Positions 31,850-41,913 of a stretch of DNA of 64,000 nt are shown in pieces (within the stretch, counting starts at the first letter, position 1; the number at the start of each line of letters is the position of its first letter). The notes beneath the pieces were generated by a model. The model saw nothing but the letters and a program-made list of their open reading frames with translations, was not told the DNA's origin and made no database searches. Location: contig NW_027043819.1 in the NCBI RefSeq assembly GCF_037102585.1, positions 124,001 to 188,000 on the forward strand. Direction: 5' to 3'. This DNA is from Saccharomycopsis crataegensis (lineage: Eukaryota > Ascomycota > Saccharomycetes > Ascoideales > Saccharomycopsidaceae). Made by a program: the position numbers and the translations under genes.

Positions 31850-33295
31850 TCATGTTGAATTGACCTCTCTATTCACCAAACCACAAAAACTTTCAAATAT
31901 TTTCTCATTGTACCCAAATTTCCAAAACACAACTATTTGATTATGAACATCGTCAAAAATCACTTGGAAAATCGATTTATCCTTGTCAGGAAACAAAACC
32001 CCACTACCCCTTTGTTTCTTCACCGCCACCCCCGGGTTCTCACTCTCGGTTTTTGTAGTAACTGCCGTTAACCGTTTCAATTTGCGTCGATACGCCCTTG
32101 ACCAAACATCCCCAGCCACCACCACTTCAACCACATTGAACTCATCAGACGGATTATTAGTGCCTTTGAACATCATCATCTTCGAGGTGGAAATCTCGAT
32201 ACAATTGAGGGGTTTCAAAAGCTTATCAAAAATTACCGGGACAATGTTGATTCGTGGAGTTTTCAAATTGATTTTGAAAGTGGTGATCAACCCATTTAGA
32301 CCTTTATATTTGTTACTATATTGATGACCCAAGAAATCGGGGATATGTGTTGCTTGGAAACTCCAAAATACAACCCACCTTATTATTGGGGTATTCGAAG
32401 ACCCATCATCGATATACCGATCGAGCCCCTGATCAATGTTTTTCCCATTATTATTATTATGATGATGACCGGGGTTGAGTTCAAAGATCCCAAAGTTTAT
32501 AATTCCTTTGGTTTTCAATTCCTCAATGATGGGTTTTAAAGATGTGAATTGCCCAACCATACTGGTGTACCAGCGGTTGACATGCTGCTGCTGCACCACG
32601 CTTTCGGCAATCATTTGTTTGATAAACCGTATTTCACCGCCAGGATAAAAAAGCTCAGAATCCGTGGCCACCAACTTCGTAGCAGCGATCTTGGTGTCAA
32701 ATTCTACCGAATTCTTTAATTCGGTATCGAAAAATGGCGGGTTGCACATCACCAATACCAATTGATCTTTATTATTATTATTATTATTATTATCAATGGA
32801 GATTTTTGTAAAATCAAGGATTTTCCGTGGATCCACCACTTTAACCACCTTGATTTTCCCTTCAACCCATGGGTTTCGTCCGATATTAGCCATGGCTAAT
32901 TTATACGATCCCTCATTACATTCTGTCCCCACGAACTTCCAACCCTTATTCATCGACGCCCCTAACAATGGATAAATGGCACTCGATCCAGTTCCAATGT
33001 CCACCACCAGTATCATAGACCAATCCCCTTTAGGTAGGATGATTTCTGATATTTGGGATAGCCATTGGAGATACAAGTATCTATTGGGGACCCTTGGACA
33101 AAGATGGTGGGGGGATAATTCGCTGGTGATCCCATGATATTTCTTTAGAATTGCGGCGGTAAGGGTTCGCACGGTTGGTTGGTGGGAAAAAGAATAATGA
33201 CCATCGACGGTGATCAATTTCTGAAGATCAGGATGATCTTCTATTAGGCTATTAAAGTCGTAATGTGGTGCAACCACTGGTTGGTTCCAGATCAT
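31850..33295 (-). CDS. METTL16-type m6A RNA methyltransferase
   Basis: This protein belongs to the METTL16/RlmF family of S-adenosylmethionine-dependent adenine-N6 methyltransferases; METTL16 (S. pombe Mtl16) modifies U6 snRNA in its ACAGAGA box. The ATG at 33295 (MIWNQPVVAPHYDF) gives 481 aa; the frame upstream has no ATG. Motif I reads VVDIGTGSSAIYPLLG (Asp99), followed by GTECNEGSYKLAMANI, and the catalytic NPPF motif at 185-188 with FFDTE. GGEIRFIKQMIAES and WYTSMVGQFTSLKPIIEELK match the family. A poly-Asn insert lies near 169-175. The C-terminal third may be the vertebrate-conserved-region-like RNA-binding part. S. cerevisiae lacks this gene, so no standard yeast symbol is given. Confidence 0.88.
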   Translation of the reverse strand: MIWNQPVVAPHYDFNSLIEDHPDLQKLITVDGHYSFSHQPTVRTLTAAILKKYHGITSELSPHHLCPRVPNRYLYLQWLSQISEIILPKGDWSMILVVDIGTGSSAIYPLLGASMNKGWKFVGTECNEGSYKLAMANIGRNPWVEGKIKVVKVVDPRKILDFTKISIDNNNNNNNKDQLVLVMCNPPFFDTELKNSVEFDTKIAATKLVATDSELFYPGGEIRFIKQMIAESVVQQQHVNRWYTSMVGQFTSLKPIIEELKTKGIINFGIFELNPGHHHNNNNGKNIDQGLDRYIDDGSSNTPIIRWVVFWSFQATHIPDFLGHQYSNKYKGLNGLITTFKINLKTPRINIVPVIFDKLLKPLNCIEISTSKMMMFKGTNNPSDEFNVVEVVVAGDVWSRAYRRKLKRLTAVTTKTESENPGVAVKKQRGSGVLFPDKDKSIFQVIFDDVHNQIVVFWKFGYNEKIFESFCGLVNREVNST

Positions 33296-33556
33296 TTGGG
33301 GAGGATACGAAAATCTATAATTCAATTCAATTCAATTCAATTCTGGCGATGAGTTACGCGCGAAAAAAAAAAAAAATATTGAAAATTGAAAATCAAAAAT
33401 ATCAAAATAATATATATATAATATAATGTAAACTCCGTTGGGTATTTTCAAGATTCACTACTTTTATCACCACAAACAGATCCATTAATCTTTTAAGATC
33501 CCCTTACCTAATAACCATTCAACAATAATAAAATAATATACATATATTTCCACACC

Positions 33557-34147
33557 ATGTACGGGGACCTAGCGAATAAACTCATTCTCGAAGCCAAAAG
33601 ATCTAAAAACCTCGAGATCCTCCCGCTTTATAAAGAAGAAACCATTCGTTCGATTGTCAAGGAAACAAAAACCCTCCAGAACCAACTTGATAACCTTGAC
33701 GCTGGCAACAATAACAACACTTTGGAAAGCACTCAGGACGACGTCAACAAAAATGTCCAAATCTTTGTCAACCATTTGATCATGCGACGTAATAAGCGGG
33801 TCCTATTGGCGTACCAACGCCAACGTGCCGATAAATTGGATAAAATCACTTGGGATAACGTCGAGCCCCAGGGGGAATTGTTGGAGAATTTGAATTTTGC
33901 CGAGAGCGAGTACTTGGAGAAATACAACGAGTTGGTGACCAATTATAAGAACGAGATCCCCGACATCGACTTGAGCGGGTCGTTGGACCCTCCAAGTGAT
34001 GTGTTTATCGACGTTAGAGTATTGAAGGATGCCGGGGAAATCCAAACCGAATACGGGGTGTTCAATTTGACTAAAGATAGTCAGTTTTTTGTTCGTCATT
34101 CCGATGTCGAAAGGTTGATCCTCCAGGGATACTTGAAGAAACTCTAA
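33557..34147 (+). CDS. PSF1: GINS complex subunit Psf1
   Basis: Psf1 is one of four subunits of GINS, which joins Mcm2-7 and Cdc45 in the CMG replicative helicase. The 196-aa protein begins MYGDLANKLILEAKRSKNL, as Psf1 does, followed by helical segments including FVNHLIMRRNKRVLLAYQRQR (the signature of Psf1). The C-terminal small domain reads DVFIDVRVLKDAGEIQTEYG and VRHSDVERLILQGYLKKL, also diagnostic. S. cerevisiae Psf1 has 208 aa. It is divergent from the METTL16-type gene across about 260 bases. Complete, no intron. Confidence 0.95.
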   Translation: MYGDLANKLILEAKRSKNLEILPLYKEETIRSIVKETKTLQNQLDNLDAGNNNNTLESTQDDVNKNVQIFVNHLIMRRNKRVLLAYQRQRADKLDKITWDNVEPQGELLENLNFAESEYLEKYNELVTNYKNEIPDIDLSGSLDPPSDVFIDVRVLKDAGEIQTEYGVFNLTKDSQFFVRHSDVERLILQGYLKKL

Positions 34148-34988
34148 TGAGAGAAATCGTTAGATATAATGACAATATAATCGATTAAAAAAAAAAAAGA
34201 TTAATAACCAAAGTCAAAGTTTTTTCAAAAAAAACAAAAACAAAAACAAAAAACAAAAAACAAAAAACAAAATGGCAGAGCAGGTCAATGGGAATTTCCC
34301 CCCTCCCCCTCCCTCCTCATCTCCATCAATAAAATACACAGTATAGCAGCGATGATATTTGGTGGAAGTTTTCCTACAAAAAAAAAAAAACAAATCGAAT
34401 CTTGAAAAACCTCTCTCTCATCCACAGTGATAATGTTCAATTTGATATGAGCCGCCTTTTTCTTTTACACTTCAAATAAGGCCTACACTCTGCTGTTGAT
34501 TAACGATTTCAAATTTGCACCTTGGTTCCTACATGATTGATACAAAGTCGTTTTGCGGGCCCCTATAGCAGACACACACCAATAGCGTACAGAAGAAAGA
34601 TATTTCAATACTCGGGGGAGGGGAAAAATAAAATAAAATTGTATGGTATAAAATCAGTATAGTATAATAATAATAAAAGGGCTATATAGTACAACTATAA
34701 TACAACTATAACGAAAGAATAGTCTTGGCACATGAAAAGAAGGAAAATATGAAGTAAAAACATAAGAATAAGAATAATAGCACACGTAGAAAAAAAGTTC
34801 AAAGTATTGTAATAGGAAACCAAAAAAAAAACAAAAAATACAGAGGAAAAGAATAAACGAATAAATCAAAAAAAGAAAGTAAAAGGATGTGCCAGGTTAG
34901 ACCTGTAATGGTTATAATAATAGTATTAACGCGGGAAAAAGAAACAAAAAGAAATAATAATAAATTGTTATGCCCTTCTTCAAATTTA
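34148..34988. other. Convergent spacer PSF1 / PPS1
   Basis: AT-rich spacer with an A-run/CAAAAA array at about 34185-34272, a short pyrimidine-rich patch (34297-34325) and no credible gene or RNA. Confidence 0.5.
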
Positions 34989-37900
34989 TCAAAAATTGTT
35001 CAACTCAGCCACTTGATGACAAAACATTGCCCAATCAACGTTCCGCAACCACTGGCTCAGCATCGACTGTTCCATCTCCATTTCCTCACTAACTTTCCGA
35101 TTGTGGCTCATCTCTACCACTTCACCGCCGGTCGACTTGATTTCAAAATTCATCTCCTTAGTGGTACTCACCATTCCCAAAGCTCTTCGTTTTGGGTTTA
35201 CCATACAATCGTACTCGTCAACATCACTTGCTGACCTAAGTTCATCGTCGGTTATGTCGATGGTGGTGATCTCGGTCTGCAAACACGAATTTATCAGTGC
35301 CTCTTTCATATGGAACGCGTCTGATCTACCAGAATTCATCCCGGAAATGACAGAAGACGGCTCTGACACAAAACTACCAATACTATTCTTCTTTCGGCGG
35401 ATCGGGAAGGGATTAGCACAAAAACTACTGGCGGCAGTGTCAGCACCAGAGCTGAACAGCAGAGAAAATGATAGCCGACGTGATGGAGGTCCAGATGAAT
35501 TAGTGGAAGTGTATCCAGTTGAAGAAGGTGGTTGCGGGGCGAATATTGACATTGAAGCATTATTATTGCTCAAACCAAATCTCCCGTTGGCACCTCCAAA
35601 ATAACCACTACCGTTGCTACTACTGCGGCTTCTCCAAGGACTCAGAGGATTAGGAGTGGTTATCGAAGATAGCGGATTGTCATTGTTCTGTGGCTTAAAA
35701 TCCAACTTTTGCACCTTTTTGAGAAGCTCTTCTTGAATTTTGAACAATTCGTAACAAAGCTTAAGATTAGGCTGGATTATAATATTCAATCTTCTGACCC
35801 TAACAAAAAGATACGCCGCTTCAAGTCGCAAACCTAGGAATCTCATCAAATAACTAATTACCACAGTAGCAGATCTCAGCACTCCAACTTTGCAATGCAC
35901 TAAAGTCGTAGCAGTGGCGTAGTAGCGATGAAGGTTATTTTGCGACGACGACGACGATAATCCTTTGAGACTACTGTCAAACTCGTCGCCGAAATGGCTG
36001 CCGTTTGGGGGATTATCGCCAAAAATCAAACTCTCCAAATCAGTGTTAGTGAACTGTTCAAAAAAATCAAAGATCGCAAATAAGAGAGAAGTATGGAGGG
36101 TATCAATACCATCGTCTTTTATATCATTCACTATAAGCACTCTGTCAATGGGGAATGATTTAAGAAAAGCGTCAGATTCTGCCAGAACACTAGCCCGATT
36201 AAAAGATATAAGCTTGAGAGGGAGTGAGGATGGGCGAGTACAATTATCATCGTTAACTTTGCAACACGGTCTAGGAATAAACGGCTCTATGGAATAAAAA
36301 TCTCTAGGTAAACCTGCTAGCCAGGAAGGAGACTCTCCTACCGATACGATGTTTTTAATGTTTAGCCTGGCAAGCAAAGGTAAACATGAAGCATGATCAA
36401 GTGATCCCAAAAAAAGAGATGGGAGGATTCTGGAAGGGATGAGCAGCCCAGACGCTGAATGGGCTAGGTCAGAGAACCAATCACCAAGCGAGCCATAATC
36501 AAATGAACCACTGTCATTATTGGAGAAATTGCTAGCGTCATCGCCATTTTGAGACATTGTCAACGATGAGGGGGTTGGTGCTGGTGAAGAAGAAACCATC
36601 AAAATTTCGCTAATGATGGAAAACATGAATTCCTTTTCCTTGGCTTCCCAAGTCGGTGACAGTATTCTATATTTGGTGTCGCTTAATCGTTTATCCAACT
36701 CTGATAATGATCTCACAGCATTTGGGGAAGGACTACAGCATAAAATTACTGGTTCCAATTCCTCCAACAACACATAGTCACTCTCAAACAAGTAGAACGG
36801 TCTACCTGATTGGTTGTAATAGTATAGAACCGCATCACGGAATCTTAGACCGCGCTGGAACATCAAAAATAGCACAAGCAAAAGAGACGTTTCGGTGTAC
36901 CCTTCTGGACAAAAAATCAAGGCAGGAAAGGTATCTCTTGTTGTCTGATTACAGAGGAGATCCAAAAAGTGGATAATGGTTACAATGTCACCAAGATTGA
37001 GGCTTCCAAGTCCTGCTAAAGTTCCCAGAGCAGGAAAGGATAAAGTGATCAATGGTGTAGCCAACGATGCAGAAATAGGATTACAAATATGTCTGACCAT
37101 TTCCGATCTTACTGCGCATAGGGTAGAATAGCCGGGAAGCTTTGAAGCAGCATGTACCTCGACAAAGAAACGGTAGTTGATTTGGGGTTTGGTTTGACGA
37201 GTGGTCATAATATTATTGTAGGCACTCATATAGGCGTTTTTGGAATGCTTTGGGGATAAAAATGAGCTTGGTGTGTTGAAGATAATACTTTCTTGTACAG
37301 CACAGTATGGCGGTACTTTATCTTTATAGTCGATGATTCCTTCTTCTATATTATTTACACTAGCAGTGGCTTTTGTCGACATCTCATCGAACCCCTTTGT
37401 CATTATTCGATGTTTCCAAAGAAGATAATCACCTTCATTTCCTATCCAAATTCCGGGAGAAATTTCCATTGCTTGACTGATTTGACAAATTTCAAATTTT
37501 TCCTTTATCAGCATATTTATATTATAATTTGTTAATTGATGTTTTTCAAACTCATTCAATAAACCGGCGGCCGAGTTATTTATCAAATGAGAGACATGGT
37601 TGTTTGGTATGGTTGTGTTTGAAAGTGATGATAATATATCAATATTGGATGATGATGATGATGACGATGACGATGATGAGCATGGCGTAATTTGCGACGA
37701 ATGAGAAATCTCTTTCCCCATTCCTACACTATAGGGAGGGACCAGAATTAAACATTTCAACCTCGAATCATTGTCATTCAGAGTGTCGGCAAATAAAGAA
37801 CTGAGGATATCAAATGGGTTAGTGATGGTATAAGTGTTATAAATTTTTGATAATTTTTTATTTCTCAATGAAAGATGAGGGGATTTGATAATATTTTCTG

Positions 37901-38831
37901 CGGTTCTCGAAGCCCAAATCGCGGGACTATGGGACGAAATTTCATATTTTTTAGTCATATCGTCGTCGTCGATACTTGTGAAATTGGGATTTTGACAAAG
38001 GGTACTTAAGACCGAGGCAAAATCGATTTCTTCTTCATTATCCGAAGCAATATCATCATAACTGTCGAAATGACGAAGTGAGCCTACTTGTACGGTGGTG
38101 TTCATATTATCATCTGGCAGCTCGTCTGCTTCGGGGATTGAGTCAGAATGTTTTAATTTGGAAGGGGACATTGAAGGGTTGACTTTATGATGATGAGTTT
38201 GGGCAATACTCAAGAGTCGAGAAACCAGTTGGCACAGGCAATGAGGCACAGAGTTGGTTGCATTTGAGGCGCTAGTATTATCAATGGAGTGATCGTTGTT
38301 GAAACAATAAACCACGAAATCTGCGACAGATGCGATTTTACAACTTTGTAAACCAAAAGATCTAATTCCCAAAACTTCTCTAGACATATCTTTGAACAAT
38401 GGGAGGTACCCGGTAGTTTTGACGTCTTTAACGGTAGTGTTGACGATCTTATCGTTTTCATCGGCAGCGATATCGAGATAAAGTAGCAAATTGGTGATGA
38501 AATTCGTCAAAGTATCGACGTTATCATCAACGTACGGCTCGAGGAAATTTTTATAATCAATAGTATCTTGAAGTAATGCTGATTTTGGGTCTATGGGAGT
38601 ATTGCTAGTCAATAGAGGGCTCAGTCTGACAAATATTACCCAGTGTTTCGATTCCTGAAGCCCTGTGACCGACGACGCATGATCATCATTATCATTATCA
38701 TGATGATCATCATGATGGTTTGAGGAGAGCCAAGGGAAGACGTCGCCTGGGCAGGGGAGTTCCAATGTTCGGAAGTAGTGTACGACTGAGAGCGCCTCCT
38801 GAGCCAGCAACAGGAGGGATAGCGAAGCCAT
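34989..38831 (-). CDS. PPS1: Dual-specificity protein phosphatase Pps1
   Basis: Pps1 is a dual-specificity phosphatase linked to S-phase progression. The 1280-aa protein is longer than S. cerevisiae Pps1 (807) because of Ser/Asp-rich inserts. The C-terminal phosphatase domain begins SRILPSLFLGSLDHA (about 840) and has the P-loop HCKVGV-x-RSAT at 979-989 with nucleophile Cys980; the variable residue 985 is encoded by CTG and is Ser in the family, supporting CUG = Ser. A second, N-terminal phosphatase-like segment has FCPEGYTETS with Cys641 but no Arg at the required place, so it is probably inactive. The Ser-rich tail (1060-1180) may be regulatory. The start ATG at 38831 is the first in frame. 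Function is inferred from family. Confidence 0.88.
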   Translation of the reverse strand: MASLSLLLLAQEALSVVHYFRTLELPCPGDVFPWLSSNHHDDHHDNDNDDHASSVTGLQESKHWVIFVRLSPLLTSNTPIDPKSALLQDTIDYKNFLEPYVDDNVDTLTNFITNLLLYLDIAADENDKIVNTTVKDVKTTGYLPLFKDMSREVLGIRSFGLQSCKIASVADFVVYCFNNDHSIDNTSASNATNSVPHCLCQLVSRLLSIAQTHHHKVNPSMSPSKLKHSDSIPEADELPDDNMNTTVQVGSLRHFDSYDDIASDNEEEIDFASVLSTLCQNPNFTSIDDDDMTKKYEISSHSPAIWASRTAENIIKSPHLSLRNKKLSKIYNTYTITNPFDILSSLFADTLNDNDSRLKCLILVPPYSVGMGKEISHSSQITPCSSSSSSSSSSSNIDILSSLSNTTIPNNHVSHLINNSAAGLLNEFEKHQLTNYNINMLIKEKFEICQISQAMEISPGIWIGNEGDYLLWKHRIMTKGFDEMSTKATASVNNIEEGIIDYKDKVPPYCAVQESIIFNTPSSFLSPKHSKNAYMSAYNNIMTTRQTKPQINYRFFVEVHAASKLPGYSTLCAVRSEMVRHICNPISASLATPLITLSFPALGTLAGLGSLNLGDIVTIIHFLDLLCNQTTRDTFPALIFCPEGYTETSLLLVLFLMFQRGLRFRDAVLYYYNQSGRPFYLFESDYVLLEELEPVILCCSPSPNAVRSLSELDKRLSDTKYRILSPTWEAKEKEFMFSIISEILMVSSSPAPTPSSLTMSQNGDDASNFSNNDSGSFDYGSLGDWFSDLAHSASGLLIPSRILPSLFLGSLDHASCLPLLARLNIKNIVSVGESPSWLAGLPRDFYSIEPFIPRPCCKVNDDNCTRPSSLPLKLISFNRASVLAESDAFLKSFPIDRVLIVNDIKDDGIDTLHTSLLFAIFDFFEQFTNTDLESLIFGDNPPNGSHFGDEFDSSLKGLSSSSSQNNLHRYYATATTLVHCKVGVLRSATVVISYLMRFLGLRLEAAYLFVRVRRLNIIIQPNLKLCYELFKIQEELLKKVQKLDFKPQNNDNPLSSITTPNPLSPWRSRSSSNGSGYFGGANGRFGLSNNNASMSIFAPQPPSSTGYTSTNSSGPPSRRLSFSLLFSSGADTAASSFCANPFPIRRKKNSIGSFVSEPSSVISGMNSGRSDAFHMKEALINSCLQTEITTIDITDDELRSASDVDEYDCMVNPKRRALGMVSTTKEMNFEIKSTGGEVVEMSHNRKVSEEMEMEQSMLSQWLRNVDWAMFCHQVAELNNF

Positions 38832-39650
38832 AGTTATCCAGACTTTGTGAGGTAGCGGTTGAATGCTAGTGGTTTGGTTGAAGATGGGTGGAAGGTTAAG
38901 TGAGTAAGTCAGACTCGCTTAATTTTTTTATTTTTTTTTTTTTTTTTTTTTATTTTCTCCCCCGCGGTGCTGGGCCGGCCTTGCAGTCTGCAGGGGCTCA
39001 CAACAAGGATGCCGATGGGTGTTGGTACATATTTATTTATTTATTTATTTATTTGTTTGTTTATTTAACAATTGAACTACATTGGTTGGTGTGGCTAATC
39101 TACGCCTGGTTATTTGTCATCACCGTTGGAATATGAGCCAGTATCCGCCATTGTTTTGTCTTATGTTTATTATGGTTAGGTTACTTAATCTCGAAACGTC
39201 GCAGGTTGGGATCGTAAATTTCCGATGCCGTTGAATATATCTGCTGCTGTGATGAGTCAGGGAGCCAGAGCATCATCATCCATCCATCCATGATGCAAAT
39301 CCGTTGGCAAGAAAGAACAGCTAAAAAAAAAAAAGGGAACAAACAAAACCAAGACACACCGTTAATTATAATAATGTATATATGCTACTACTACTACTGG
39401 TGCTGCTAATCTGGACGATCAGCGTGTGTTACCCTCCCACAACCACGTGCAAGTCACGCGGCATTTTTTTTTTTTTCATTCCAGCAAGGGGGTGCAAGGG
39501 GGAAGGGGCACGTAGCACCACCACCCCCCCATAAGCCTTGCAAAATTTACACCAAATCACCATATCTCTCTCTCTCTCTCTCTCTCTCTCTGGGATCCTT
39601 CTCGATGATACAGCACTGATCAGACCATTACACTCTCTCACATACCAACC
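38832..39650. promoter_or_regulatory. Divergent upstream region PPS1 / Kre1-like
   Basis: No gene is seen. The region has a T tract (38925-38950), a TTTA array (39027-39065), a CACGTG at 39444-39449, G-rich blocks (GGGGG near 39488 and 39498, GGGG near 39505) facing a C run (39524-39530), and a TC array at 39563-39590 that lies about 60 bases before the Kre1-like start. Confidence 0.45.
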
Positions 39651-40217
39651 ATGATCGTTCGTTTACTTCTTATGGCCATTCCTTTGGCAATGGTCTCTGC
39701 CGATGAAACAACCGTTTCCACCTCAACCTCCATCTCTACTACTCCTATTACCACTTCCTCTACAACCTCCACTACTACTACTCCTATCACTACCCCCTCT
39801 ACAACCTCTACTACTACTCCTATTACCACTTCCTCTACAACTTCTACTACCTCCACCTCCACCAGCTCCACCTCCACCTCCACCTCCTCCACATCTACCA
39901 CTACCTCTGCTTCCTCTTCCTCTGCCTCTTCTTCTTCCTCTTCTTCCTCCGTTAGTACTATGATCTGGGTCACCGGGACAATCAGTGGGGCCCTCGCCAC
40001 TTATGAAACTACCTTCAGCCAAACTTTTATGAGTACCTACACCTCGGCTACTGCCGTTGATAGCGCGGCTCTTACCAGCACTTGGGATTACAGCAGTGCT
40101 TTGGCGAGCAAGTCTTCTGCTGACGCTTCATCATCCAATGCTGGGGTGAAAAGAGATGATGTTATGAATAAAGTCATGGTTGGCGGGGCTGCCCTTGCTG
40201 GTATCATGTTGATTTGA
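39651..40217 (+). CDS. Kre1-like GPI-anchored cell-wall protein
   Basis: The 188-aa protein has a signal peptide (MIVRLLLMAIPLAMVSADE), a Ser/Thr-rich region at about 20-100 expected to be heavily O-mannosylated, then a short conserved segment (IWVTGTISGALATYETTFSQTFMSTYTS) and a C-terminal hydrophobic tail after NAGVKRDD, typical of a GPI attachment signal. The middle segment resembles Kre1, which supports beta-1,6-glucan assembly at the yeast surface. It is shorter than S. cerevisiae Kre1 (313 aa), so the name is tentative. TAC/TCC/ACC-rich Ser/Thr repeats explain open frames on the opposite strand. Placement upstream of POR1 has no functional meaning I can see. Confidence 0.7.
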   Translation: MIVRLLLMAIPLAMVSADETTVSTSTSISTTPITTSSTTSTTTTPITTPSTTSTTTPITTSSTTSTTSTSTSSTSTSTSSTSTTTSASSSSASSSSSSSSVSTMIWVTGTISGALATYETTFSQTFMSTYTSATAVDSAALTSTWDYSSALASKSSADASSSNAGVKRDDVMNKVMVGGAALAGIMLI

Positions 40218-40795
40218 AATTTTCATTTTTTAGCGTGATGTATGTTCTTGGCAGGGCTGTGTTAGTGTTAATGTTAGTGTCTCTACAAGTTTTGCTAGAT
40301 ATATCTATTGCTTATTTATTTATTTATTCATTCATTTATTCTTTGTTTGCTGTCTGTACTATTGTTTTTATTATATATTATTTGCTATCATTTCTCATCA
40401 TTTCTCATTATAAAAGACATTTATCTACCTGTAGATCCTCAACATTAACCTCAAAACCAACCGCCGCCCTGCGATGGGAATTTCTTTTTTTTTTGTTTTT
40501 TGTTTTTTATTTTTTCCCGCATCATAACGCCCGTGCCCCACCCCCTAATACACGCGGACACTGCATAACACCGCAGGAGAACAAAACCCCCATTCACGTG
40601 GTCAGAGAAAGCCCCCCCCCCCCCACCCCACCCCACGTTCCTCTTTTTTTCGTCCAACAAATGGTCAGCGAGATAATTTTTGGGGCCCTCTCTTCCACAC
40701 TCTTCTTCTTACATTTCTTCTTCTTCTTCTTCTTCTTCTTACCCCCCGTCAACATCAATTGATTCACCACACTTATTGATTCACCACACTCAACA
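40218..40795 (+). promoter_or_regulatory. POR1 upstream region
   Basis: No gene. Elements: CACGTG at 40595-40600; a 13-C run plus two further CCCC blocks at 40612-40634, which makes a G-quadruplex-forming sequence on the minus strand; a TTC array at about 40705-40740; and a direct repeat of TTGATTCACCACACT at 40758-40790 just before the ATG. The T-rich and C-rich mix lies on one strand. Confidence 0.5.
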
Positions 40796-41653
40796 ATGTC
40801 CATTCCTCCAGCTTTCCCAGATATCTCCAAGAACGTCAACAACCTCATCAACAGGGACTTCTACCACTTGTCCAAGGCCGCCCTTGATGTCAAGACTAAG
40901 GCCCCAAACGGTGTTGCCTTTGCCTTCAAGGCCAAGACCGGTAAGGATGATTCCATCTCGTCCAACATCGAAACCAAGTTCACCGACAAGGCCAATGGTC
41001 TTACCTTGACCCAAGGCTGGAACACCGCCAACGCTTTGGACACCAAGGTTGAACTTGTCGACACCTTGTCTCCAGGTTTGAAGGCCGAAGTGTTGACTTC
41101 GGTTGTTCCAAACGGTTCTAAGGCTGCCAAGTTGAACTTGTACTTCTCGCAACCAAAGGTCAATGTCCGTGCTTTCTTCGACCTCCTCAAGGGCCCAACC
41201 TTTGCTGGTGACTTCACCGTTGGCCACGAAGGTTATGTTGCTGGTTCCGAAGTTGGTTATGACATCAGCGGCGGTAAGGTTACTCGTTTGGCGGTTTCCA
41301 CCGGTTACATCCACCCAACTTATGCGGTTGGTGTCAATGCCAGCAAGAACTTCAGCGTGTTCACTGCTTCCTACTTCCACAAGGTTTCTTCTTTGGTCGA
41401 AGCCGGTGCCAAGGCCACTTATGACGTTAACGCTGGTGCCAGTAAGCCAGTCGGGGTTGAATTTGCCGCCAAGTACGCTTTGGACCCAACTGCTTTTGTC
41501 AAAGGGAAGTTGGCCGACTCTGGTTTGGCTGCCGTTGCCTACTCCCAACAATTGAGACCAGGTGTTACTCTTGGTGTTGGTTTGGGTTTCGATGCTTTGA
41601 GATTGGCTGAACCGGTCCACAAGATTGGTTTCAGTTTGTCCTTTGCTGCCTAA
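40796..41653 (+). CDS. POR1: Mitochondrial outer-membrane porin (VDAC)
   Basis: Por1 is the voltage-dependent anion channel of the mitochondrial outer membrane, carrying ADP, ATP and metabolites. The 285-aa length and order match S. cerevisiae Por1 (283 aa). The N-terminal helix MSIPPAFPDISKNVNNLINRDFY is typical, then come beta strands with GLTLTQGWNTANALDTKVEL, the FAGDFTVGHEGYVAGSEVGYDIS stretch and the end LRPGVTLGVGLGFDALRLAEPVHKIGFSLSF, which is the porin signature. Codon use is strongly biased (AAG, GCC, TTG). It is complete. Confidence 0.96.
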   Translation: MSIPPAFPDISKNVNNLINRDFYHLSKAALDVKTKAPNGVAFAFKAKTGKDDSISSNIETKFTDKANGLTLTQGWNTANALDTKVELVDTLSPGLKAEVLTSVVPNGSKAAKLNLYFSQPKVNVRAFFDLLKGPTFAGDFTVGHEGYVAGSEVGYDISGGKVTRLAVSTGYIHPTYAVGVNASKNFSVFTASYFHKVSSLVEAGAKATYDVNAGASKPVGVEFAAKYALDPTAFVKGKLADSGLAAVAYSQQLRPGVTLGVGLGFDALRLAEPVHKIGFSLSFAA

Positions 41654-41863
41654 ATGGATTGACAGATTGTTAAATAAGTAAGTTAATAAATAAATAAATA
41701 AATAAATGTGTAACAACAAGTTTTTGTAATGATGGAAGATTGTAAAGATTGTAGTAGTAAGCATTGGCATGTGATAGTTGGCTTCGGGGACTATTTATTG
41801 ATCTGGGTTATGATTAATTAATTAGCGCGGGAGTTCCTTTTTGATGGGGGATGTATTTTTTAT

Positions 41864-41913
<50 letters not shown>

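Noticed and set aside
39638-40000. Antisense frame rich in Glu/Val opposite the Kre1-like gene
   Set aside because: It is the complement of Ser/Thr-codon repeats; a low-complexity shadow.
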